DNA of 35,006 nucleotides from Saccoglossus kowalevskii (taxonomy: Eukaryota > Hemichordata > Enteropneusta > Harrimaniidae). This document shows positions 1 to 8,689 of the stretch, piece after piece. The notes beneath the pieces are model-generated. The model searched no databases, had not been told where the DNA came from, and saw only the letters and a program-made list of their open reading frames with translations. Position numbers and translations under genes: made by a program. How positions within the stretch are numbered: the first letter of the stretch is position 1; every line of letters begins with the position of its first letter. The stretch lies in contig NW_003128862.1 in the NCBI RefSeq assembly GCF_000003605.2, positions 488,815 through 523,820 on the forward strand. The letters are read 5' to 3'.

Positions 1-1157
1 AACATTCTGAAAGACTTTCTTCATACTCAAATATTGTTTCCGCGTTTACTTCTATCGGGATAACACCTGAAATATTTTAACACGGAATACACCTGTTGTG
101 TATATATAGGTAGCAAATGCAATATTGCCCTCAGTCGGTGAGATGTTCGTCAATCCACCACCCCATCGATATATCGGTGACTAATCTAGAATACACAGCA
201 GACAAGGTAAGCATAATAATTACTCATTGGTCACAACTCAGATTCAGCATTTTCAAGCATTTCAGCATTATTGCTTATCTAGATTTTACAAAGAAAACAT
301 TCTTTCTTATCCACTGGTACATACGGTAACATACTGGTAAGTATGGGTGGTAGATATAATGATTACCAACATCTGTTTGTACGTACATCTCTCCATATGT
401 CCATCTGTATGTCAGCACGTCTGTACAGTCATATCAGGGGCACTTTTGCAGATAGATATCTATACAGCTCCTGATCCAGTGTTATATTGAAGACAGCATA
501 TTCAATGACCATACATGTATACGATCATGTGACTATCATATCTAGAGTACTATTTCAAATATAAGCATTCAACAAATGCCTCTAAAAAAGAGGTCAGAAA
601 TTTGCCATCTTTGATAGTATTGTTAAAATTATTAAAAGAAATGTACCAATCTTACCAAATGACTTGCCCAACATATTTGAACATGGCTGTTTTACATTGA
701 AAAAATTGCACTTAATATGTCTCTAAAAGTAAATTTGTTTCTCCACGTTGGATGATCATATCTGCTGCCAGTGGAATTTGGAATTTAAAATTTATTTATT
801 CATAACAATAATAAGACAGGCGTTCACATTCATTGCAAATTTCTCAGATCAGTGAAAATCATGAAATTGTATTGCAGTGAAATTTTCTCTCCTGTACTAC
901 AACACACAGTTCTAGTGGCTTCGCAACATTTTGTCATCATGAATGCCATAAAATTCTCAAATTGTGGAAATTCCCAACAAAAAATAAGGGGTTTACAGAA
1001 TTCTGTCATACACTGATATGAAAATTCAGTATAATCTATTTTAATTCCAAGTATGCTTTTGAAAACATTTAGTAATTGTCTTAGCCAGTGTTTTACTTCT
1101 AATTTTAATTCCAAGTATGCTTTTGAAAACATTTAGTAAGTGTTTTACATTATTTTT
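1..1157. other. non-coding AT-rich stretch
   Basis: I see no gene here. Short open frames at 117-329 (plus) and 830-1132 (minus) have no recognisable motif, and the minus one runs through a local repeat. The stretch holds T-rich and A-rich runs and the direct repeat listed at 1038-1139. Confidence 0.6.
1038..1139. repeat. 38-bp direct repeat, two units, period 64
   Basis: The segment 1038-1075 recurs at 1102-1139 with no difference that I can see. Both start ATTTTAATTCC and end ACATTTAGTAA, separated by 26 bp. The identity points to a recent local duplication. It lies just outside the start of the large duplicated block. Confidence 0.85.
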
Positions 1158-4100
1158 GCACTGGTTAGATCCCTTTAAAAAGTCACTTCTGGTCATTTTA
1201 CTGGCCATTTTTTTTTGCTGGTCAGAAAACTGATATAATATAGTATTTTTATATTTGTCTTAACAGTGTTGATGACCAGGTTTTGTTTAAATGCGCAAAG
1301 TAATGGTCATTTTATTTTTCATGACATGAATAAAATGGGCAGTATTTTTTTTTACCATGGGTGAATCATATTTGGTTAGTGAATGAAGTGATTCGTTGTT
1401 TTCAACACATGCCGTAACAATATGTGTCACGTGTGTTCAAAATGTAATCCTGTCACTGAATGCAAGCTAAAGCACTGAATGTGCAAGATGTTTTTCCCTG
1501 GAAATTCAGGCAGTTATATTACACTAAAATATGACCATGCACAGAAAAATATGCAACAAAGATCTTTCAATGATACTGTAAAGTATGCATTTGAGCAGTA
1601 TAGTGTCCAGTGACAATCACACAGTATTGTCCTAATGCACACTTTATTGCATCTTTATAATAACCTTGCATCAAATGTTCTATGATTTACCGTAAACCCT
1701 TTAATTTTTGCTGGGAATTGATTTGAGCATTTCATAGCATGCATGCTATAACACAATTTCCTGAAATCATTGACACTTAACATTGTAGGACCTCAGAGAA
1801 ATTCACACTGTTACAAAAATTTACGTTTTTACAGATTGTGTTTATTTACTGAAAGATGATTCAGTGAAAGTAAAATTCAGCGAATGGTATATTCTTTCCT
1901 ACAAACACCCAAACAGTTTTTTCACTGAAAATTAAAGGGGTTTACAGTACTCTATTTTAGAAATTTTATAGACAATTTAAAACAACAAAATTAATTTGTA
2001 TTGGTGCCTTAGTACAGGTACGATTTACAAAATTCAATACTTAATTCTAAGTAAATTACTGATATTATAATCTTACTAAATGCTTTATGATCAAAATAGG
2101 CAACATTTTCTTGCTATGCAATGTGTCAAACACAATGAATCTACTATAATTATATATTGTATGGTCATTGCTTACAGAATGACCAGAAATGTTATTTATG
2201 TGGCTGTCCAAATACGCTGTCACATCAAGAACTTCAGCCGTTGCACCAATGTAGGCCTTGGGCATTAATCTTTTCAAGTCTTGTAAAGTTTGACAATCTT
2301 CTTTGTTAAATCTTTGTGATATCTAAAATATAGAAAGATATACAGTCACATGTCTTATTAGCGACACACTATATAGCATGACAACTCCTGAATGACCTAA
2401 ATTAATATCAGTGGAATAATCAAACATATCAAATGGAACCAGACTTGTGTAATTATAATTAACTTGGTGACAAGACATTGTGGGAAGCGTTATCTTCTTG
2501 TCTGATGCCTCAAACTTGCAGGTCTTTGATTGAATTGAATTTCTGTGACAAACTTTAACACTTAAATCACGCACTTTGCTAAAGAATTGGTCCACATCTT
2601 CACGTGTGTGTCCTTGCATGAAATATGCAATTTGAATCTGAAAAATGTAAAATTCAATATTGATGAAGTGCCCTGTGCATAGCTGCAGTAGTATACTTCA
2701 AGTTTCTCAATTTTAATCCTTTACAACAAATTAAGCTAACATCCAGTTTGGGGTGGAAACAAGAAAAGACATAAACACCAGTCCTGTAATTGAAAGATTT
2801 CCCTTTAAATATCCATACAACTGTTCTATTGTGTTGTAGGTAATACTTTTAGTTTAGTTTCACATAGTTTCTTCTGCAATTTTTCAAATTCTCGGTATTT
2901 ACTGGCGAAGTTATAAATATACAAACAAATTGAAAATGGAACTGTTGTTATAGGTACTAGAAAACAGGCATGTTGCAGGTGTTAATATATGTCAACTCTG
3001 CAGCTATTTTGGATTATTCAAATTCTGTTATTCAAATTGTGTTTTCCTTGCATAAGTATCATTGTTTATAATCTCCAAAATAAACAATAGTAACATCTTA
3101 TTTCAGAAGATCCTCTTACAGCAGCAATGTTGTGCCTTCAGAGTACCCATTGATAGGAAGGTGTTATAATTTAGCTGTCAATGTTTCAATGGACACACAT
3201 TTTTTAATTAGGTTACACCTGATTATGACATTAGTTTCGAAAAAAAGTCATAGTAATCAAGCTACTTTTTTATCATCAAATTTTTATTCATGTTTGAGAT
3301 GTATGTTTTCATGAATGAATTTTACACATGCTTGCCAAGATCAACTGACTTAAACCTTAAATATAGATTGCATGTGACACCCGAGTTAAAATTGTAAGCA
3401 TGAACAGAATCATGCACATAAACAACTGTGTTTTAAAAGGCTCTGGGAAAATACATAATTTATAGTTATAAAGGTAAATGGTTGTGTGCTTAAAAATGTC
3501 GTTGGTAACAAGGTGGTAGCCTAGAAGGGCAAAAACATTTCTGGTTTTGCATATACTGGGTTTTCAATGTAAGTAGTATAAATCACAATTCAGTATAAAG
3601 CACTCTGACACAAACATGGAATTTCGTATTTAAAAACAATTGAGAGCCTAAAGTTCACCATTCTCGTATGTGTAGATGAGAAGTTGTATCTTCTCTAAAG
3701 TTTCTAGATTTGTTGAGTGTGCTTCAAAACCGTGTTACACAACAGCTTCTGGGATTGTCAATATAAAAAATAAATTAATTATACATGGATAACATGCAAC
3801 TGTTGTAGCTACTGATTTTGGTTTATGGCTCAATTTGTAAAACTTAAATTACATATAAACTTGCATTATCCACGATATTTAGAGTACTGCTCTCATGAGT
3901 CATCTTAACATAAGACATGTATAGCTTACCTTCGCTATTTTATCAATAGATCGTAGTAGAACATTTGATGTTAAATTTGAATCATGGGGCCAATTTAATG
4001 TATCAATATACGCAAAAGCAGAGCCTTCACCATCTACAAGGTCACCAGTTACATGGGTTTTCAATATCAAAATGGTGGAATTCTCCTGTAAAATTACAGT

Positions 4101-4785
4101 ACATACAATACAATGAAACCAACATCACCATAAACAATAGGTTATAGGAATTGAATTGCACACAATAATTTGTTTTCTAGAAACTGTGTTTCACTTCAAA
4201 TTTATATGTATTTTGGTGCAGAAGATACATTTTTAATGACTTACCTTAGTTACTTTTCTAAAGTGAGGCAGCTGGGTTTTATTTTAATCCATTTCATCAA
4301 TTATCATGCTAAGATACCGCCTTGACTCGCGAATAGACTGATATTTTAAAATAATAAACTTCTCACTGCTTTCTGTAATGAATCAGCAGTAACTTTATCA
4401 CTCTTTTATAAAAACAAAACAAAAAGAGCCCTATTCATCTTGTATTTATTTGTATGGTATTAAACATTTAATTTTCAAACGAGCTTTTTGTAGAATCAAA
4501 TACAACGCATTGTTTTCATTTATGTGAATCTCATTACTGATTCTTTTGATATTGCAAATCACAGCCTAGCATTACGCAATACATTGATATTTATTTCCAG
4601 GGATAAGCATCATTAGAAGACTTGTAAACATGTTTGATTTATGTAAATTATTTGATCTGATAACCAAATGCTGATCAACAATTTACCAACATCTATCCCA
4701 AGATAGATCGAATGTGATTCAATTTATTTTTTTCTCTTACTGTTATCTTTTCGATCTGATTTTATCTAATCTTGATGACTGGTAT

Positions 4786-5160
4786 TGCTACAAAAGGTTT
4801 TACAACTGCTTCTAGTACGTGTTGGTGTACTTTTTAACATACTAAAAGTTTACCAAAGTAGGACCCTCGGAAAAGTGTTTTTTTTTTCAAGATGGCGTTC
4901 AAGATGGCCGCCGAAACTTCTTAATGATTATAACTCTGTAACTATCAACTCAAATTTCATGATCTTGGTGTCTATCCCTAGGTTTTCGGGGGCAAAGAAC
5001 ACATTAAGATCATAAAAAATGATGTCGGCCCATTATGTAACACACAAATCCAGTATGGCGTAAAAAATGGCTGCCAATACCTCCAAAAGTCCATAACTAC
5101 TCAAATTTGATAATCTTCATGTCTATCCCCAGGTGTTTGGGGGCAAGGAGCACATTAAGA
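4786..5160 (+). repeat. left terminal inverted repeat
   Basis: Matches the inverse of about 7200-7543. Shared landmarks are AAGTAGGACCCTCGG, the AAGATGGCG/AAGATGGCC pair, GTGTCTATCCCTAGG and TCATGTCTATCCCCAGG. The two half-modules (around 4980 and around 5125) resemble each other, so the TIR itself looks internally duplicated. Confidence 0.8.
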
Positions 5161-5279
5161 GAACTGTGGATATCATTGAGCTATTGAATCATTATGCAAT
5201 TAAATTCATTACCTTCAGCTGTCCACTGTCACCTATTGCACAAACACCTTCTTTGTCCATGGAATAAGTCTCAGAATTT

Positions 5280-7155
5280 TCAGTTTTGAGTGTCATCCTC
5301 TTCCTCAGTATCAACGTCTTGAGTGTTGTTTGAGTTGTCACAGTTTTCAGTTTGGCAAGGGCCACATACAGCAGTGCAGGGGAGTCCATAGCGTCTGCAG
5401 CTGCATCGAGAGGATTTCCATCTCACCAAACAGTTGCAATGAATAATTTTCAAGAGTTTGTCAGGCGCAGCATTTTTTGGGGTCATAATTGGAATTAACT
5501 GATTATTTTCCTTTTTCCATCCCCATTCGGTGGGATTCATTTTATTTGCCATCCCCATCCATACCATAATTTGAAAGTACACACGTTGGCTATGGAATCT
5601 TGTTGCAGGTGATGTTGGGAGAAGCCGTTCAGGAGTGACAAATGATTCAGCAGTTACCATTTTCTTGGTGAAAATGGTATGGCGCAGTGATGATAGTGTA
5701 TCATTATACTTGCCACCAAAGAGATTAACCATCACGGCTGTGCCAAGATCTGATATGTCTTCCTGAGATTTGTTTTGAAGGATGAATGCACTAGCACAGG
5801 ACAGGATCAGATTTTACTAATTTCCGGAAGGCTGACTTTTTTTTCCAATGCTGAAAATCCTTGAAGTTGAATCACAGCCTGGGTAGGCATGTAAAAAGAG
5901 CAACTCATTGCAGATGTCGTCTCCCAAAGTTTCTTTCAACAGGGTAATGTTATACACTTTGTGTTCTTTTGACTGCTTATTTGCATCAGAACGGAAGTAG
6001 ATGATCTCATTGTCTGTTCTGGAGTATGAATGAGCAAGATCAGCAAATCTGTATCCTCACCGACCAACATTGCGGTGCAATGACGGGATTGTTCAACAGT
6101 TGTCTTAACAATATCAACGTCTGCATCTCCTGGTGACTGAATGACATGGCATCCCCTTTCAGTTAGTGCTGTGCTGATGAGTGCAATCATGTCGCTCTTG
6201 TTTTTGTCACGAGATAAAAACTCTTGTTTCTGCAGTGAAACTAACAATAGGGTGCAGGTTTTTTCCTCGTCCTTGATGTAAGGACCTTCACCATAGCCAT
6301 CGAACACCACTGTAGCTAGTCCCTAATGTCTCACAGTGAAGTCTGCATAATACTCGGCTATTGCATTATATGAGTCGCCTTTCTTCCATGGTAAACAATG
6401 GAGCAAAGAGCCACCATCAAGCACGTACCAATCTGTTTCAGGAATAGAGTTACAGCCTCACTTGATAAGTCCGCAGCATGGTCGCGAATTGCCTGAGCAA
6501 GCTAAGGTTTGTCTGCTTTTCGAAGAATGTTCCTGGCCTCGAAAAGAGCTGGAGGGTAGGTGCTCAGTTCATATGTCAAAACCTCTTCAAGGGAAAGATC
6601 TCCTGACCTTGACACCACAAGAAAACGCTGGAACAGAAGGGCAGGATCAATGGTACGATCAGGAGCAATCTTCACACGGGTTTGGGCTCTGTCTTTCCAC
6701 TTGAATTTGTAAGTAAATGCTGACTTTCCAATTATATCTTCAATAATTTTGTTCCCAACTGAATCAAAGGCGTGCACATTCACATCTGGCCCAGCCACTA
6801 TCCCGTTGACAATGTTCCTCAGAGTAGGATCAGATGTAAAGGGTGAGCAGGCTGCAAGCTTTATCCGAATTTTCTCGAGATCAGATGCATTTTTCTTGAT
6901 GCGTGCCTCAGTTGAGTTTTTGTGTTGCGGACTTGTAGTATAGGTCAGATCTGTGAAATCCTACATCACACTGTTGTACTCGGATGTTACAGGTGCAGAT
7001 AAGGTCCAAAGGTTTTGTATGTCCTCTGTCATCCCACTGCCGCGAGTTAGACCACCAGTGCTCTTTAGAGACCTCATCAATGTTTGTTCAATGACAAGAT
7101 CACTACTAAGCCCTGCCCAGCATTGATTACTCCCACGATAGTGCCATATTCGACA
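5280..7155 (-). pseudogene. PIN/FEN1-like nuclease with C-terminal CXC-like Cys-rich domain, decayed
   Basis: About 620 codons on the minus strand, in several frames. In order: an N-terminal block with QCWAGLSSDLVIEQ and GGLTRGSGMTED (7130-7010); a middle block with DPALLFQRFLVVS (near 6640); GGSLL (near 6410); VVFDGYGEGPYIKDEEK (6315-6265); GDADVDIV then VGEDTDLLILL (6140-6040); GCDSTSRIFSIGKK (near 5880-5840); NLFGGKYNDTLSSLRH (near 5720); WGWKKENN; and a tail with nine Cys, HCNCLV ... CSCRRYGLPC ... CGPC (5450-5340), ending in an acidic stretch and a stop at 5282-5280. The acidic residues in GDAD, GEDTD and GCD resemble the metal-binding sites of the FEN1/PIN fold. From memory this is a very abundant uncharacterised invertebrate family. 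Stops at 6963-6961 (TAG), 6504-6502 (TAG) and 6325-6323 (TAG), with frameshifts near 6430, 6010 and 5820, kill it. Its place between TIRs makes it either the mobilising enzyme or cargo. Confidence 0.78.
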
Positions 7156-7199
7156 CCATATTGGCCTTACTAGTTATATATTTACCCACTTTCATTGTT

Positions 7200-7543
7200 A
7201 ATGATCCTAATTCGTTCCTGGGGATAGACATCAAGATTATAAAATTTGAGTCAATAGTTGTAAACTTGTGGTCATTTGGAGGTGTTGGCAGCCATCTTTG
7301 ATTTGTGTGTTATATAATAAGCCAACATCATTTTTTATGATTTTAATGTGTTCTATGTCCCCGAAAACCTAGGGATAGACACCAAGATCATCAAATTTGA
7401 GTTGATCATTCAGATGTTTCGGCGGCCATCTTGGACGCCATCTTGAAAAAATACTACCAAAGTAGGACCCTCGGAAAAAACTTGTAGTATGTCAAAAAGT
7501 ACACTAAAACCTACCAGAATCAGTTGAGAAACCTTTTGTAGCA
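7200..7543 (-). repeat. right terminal inverted repeat
   Basis: Inverse partner of 4786-5160. It contains CCTGGGGATAGACATC near 7218 and CCTAGGGATAGACACC near 7368, the inverse forms of the two landmarks in the left repeat. After the outermost base (7543) come a G-rich run and TTGAGGGGGTATTTTCC, which are absent from the empty site and have no partner at the left end. Confidence 0.8.
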
Positions 7544-7733
7544 TTTTTTGGGGGGTTGAGGGGGTATTTTCCATATATCGACTTGACTAATGCTCTTTGT
7601 AAATCATCACATACACTGCAGCGTGCAAATTTGTCCTCCTGAAACACTAAACAAGATCAACATACAATAAAAACTAAAGACTACACGCATACTAATATTT
7701 CAATGCTACTATCTCAAAATATGCGAGAAAACA

Positions 7734-7735
<2 letters not shown>

Positions 7736-7770
<35 letters not shown>
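7736..7770. repeat. (CA)n microsatellite
   Basis: About 17 CA units in intron 2 of copy A. Copy B has only about four at the same place (near 12254), so the tract expanded after the duplication, or contracted in B. Confidence 0.97.
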
Positions 7771-7773
<3 letters not shown>

Positions 7774-8651
7774 GTGTGTTGCATCACAGCAGCGATGACG
7801 GGTTTCGATGTAAGAAAGTACTGAGCAACGAGAGTCACGCGAGAGTTTCGGTTCGCGTATCTGGCGATTTTCATAGCTGGACGTCAGCTAGACAACCCAA
7901 GGTAAAAGAAGCGACACATAATTTTAAAGCTTGCTAAAATTCAGTAGCAATGGATCGTTATTTAGGGGGGGGGGTCCTTTTAGTCGACATCGCAATAGTA
8001 ATAAATTATTCTTACGTTTTCAGTACTATCTAAATATACATCTTCTTCTAGTGCAATTAAACTCTCATCTTCTTTATTGGTATTGTCGTAAATGCCTTTC
8101 TCTATCACGGTATTCTCCATTGCCTCATATTCTTCACAGTCTTTCTCCATGGCAGAAGCAGAATGTATGATATCATACTTCAACTGCAGGACACTAGTCG
8201 AAATTGTCCTTTTTCGAGTTGATTCCGTTCTTGTTGATAATTCAGGAACTGTGAGCACGAGAAATACAAGGCAGCAATCATTAATCTGGTTCCATTAATT
8301 ATAAACGAGGTGTAACAAATTCAGTTGTCTCATCATTTATCGATAAACATGTAAAAATTTATCATACTTTACCTTGCTGTTTTATATGTCATTTGTTTAT
8401 ATGATCTTCGCATAATTTCAGACTAAAAAATGACTTTACACAGATTTTACAAGTGTAAGAAAAAACATCACTTGTGTAAAGCTCGGTTGAGGATTTTTCC
8501 GGAAGCAGATCTTCGTCGTTGTCAACATCATATTCATCGAAGAAAGCACGCACAGGCATGATCTTGAAGGCTTGGATATAAAAGTTTGTTGAATCTCGAG
8601 TTGACGGGATCGGCTACACTAACGTGAACATACGACTTACGATGCACCTAT

Positions 8652-8689
8652 AATATAATAATTATACGTATTTTTAAACTGGTAGGTAT
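8652..8689. other. junction between duplicated copies
   Basis: About 40 bp of AT-rich sequence (ATAATATAATAATTATACG) joins the end of copy A to the start of copy B. I see no gene or inverted repeat here. Confidence 0.5.

Larger units (their letters stand above)
4786..7543. mobile_element. TIR element carrying a PIN/CXC gene, inserted in exon 3 of copy A
   Basis: The outer ends are perfect inverses: TGCTACAAAAGG at 4786-4797 and CCTTTTGTAGCA at 7532-7543. The inverted similarity then continues, with mismatches and small gaps, for about 330-370 bp on each side (to about 5160 and from about 7200). It includes the blocks AAGTAGGACCCTCGG and GGCCGCCGAAAC with their inverse forms. Compared with the empty site in copy B (GACTGGTATGCTC), the left junction is GACTGGTAT, while on the right 45-46 extra bases follow the TIR before ATGCTC resumes at 7590. 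A 2-bp AT target duplication is therefore possible but unproved. The interior holds one long minus-strand gene (5280-7155) and no DDE transposase that I can recognise. I cannot assign a superfamily. Confidence 0.85.
2176..8559 (-). pseudogene. multi-exon gene of unnamed GHT(H/R)EDVDQ family, copy A, broken
   Basis: Read on the minus strand, exons with good splice sites are: 8559-8373 (start codon ATG; Cys-x2-Cys at residues 38/41, His 53), 8248-8016 (acidic, Glu-rich), 7638-7589 continuing at 4785-4741 (EDKFARCSVCDDLQRA; split by the transposon), 4372-4245 (LSMIIDEMD then NKTQLPHF), 4085-3930 (KTHVTGDLVDGEG, then TLNWPHD), 2637-2575 (GHTREDVDQFFSK) and 2322-2176 (TLQDLKRLMPKAY). Phases agree between exons 1 and 2, 4 and 5, and 2637-2575 and 2322-2176. 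From memory, these motifs belong to a large uncharacterised family in invertebrate genomes that also has an LDN..ENKN motif; I cannot find that exon between 3929 and 2638. Lesions are an in-frame TGA at 8391-8389 in the zinc finger, a TAA at 4286-4284 in place of the usual Gln of DGMDQ, a TAA at the end of exon 3, and the insertion. Function is unknown. The conserved acidic motifs would fit a transposase-like enzyme, but that is inference. Confidence 0.72.
1160..8651. repeat. tandem segmental duplication, copy A
   Basis: Apart from the inserted element at 4786-7543 and its 3' tail to about 7589, this block aligns in the same orientation with 8690-12996. Easy anchors are GTGAATGAAGTGATTCG (near 1378 and 8899), the exon at 2575-2637 (9959-10021) and the exon at 4245-4372 (11565-11692). 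The copies differ by scattered substitutions and many small indels, so the duplication is not very recent. The last shared bases are ACGACTTACGATGCACCT near 8651 and near 12996. The first shared bases are fuzzy, about 1160-1260 and 8690-8760. Copy A also has an expanded CA repeat and about 155 bp (7821-7976) that copy B lacks. Confidence 0.93.

Noticed and set aside
2820-2960. Minus-strand frame reading YNFASKYREFEKLQKKL, resembling the RYSEFxxLxxKL core of PX domains.
   Set aside because: Only about 35 codons, bounded by a stop, and frameshifted in copy B. It lies where the missing exon should be but does not resemble it. Chance similarity is likely.
6462-6943. Plus-strand frames of 80 and 64 codons.
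   Set aside because: Shadows of the PIN/CXC gene on the minus strand.
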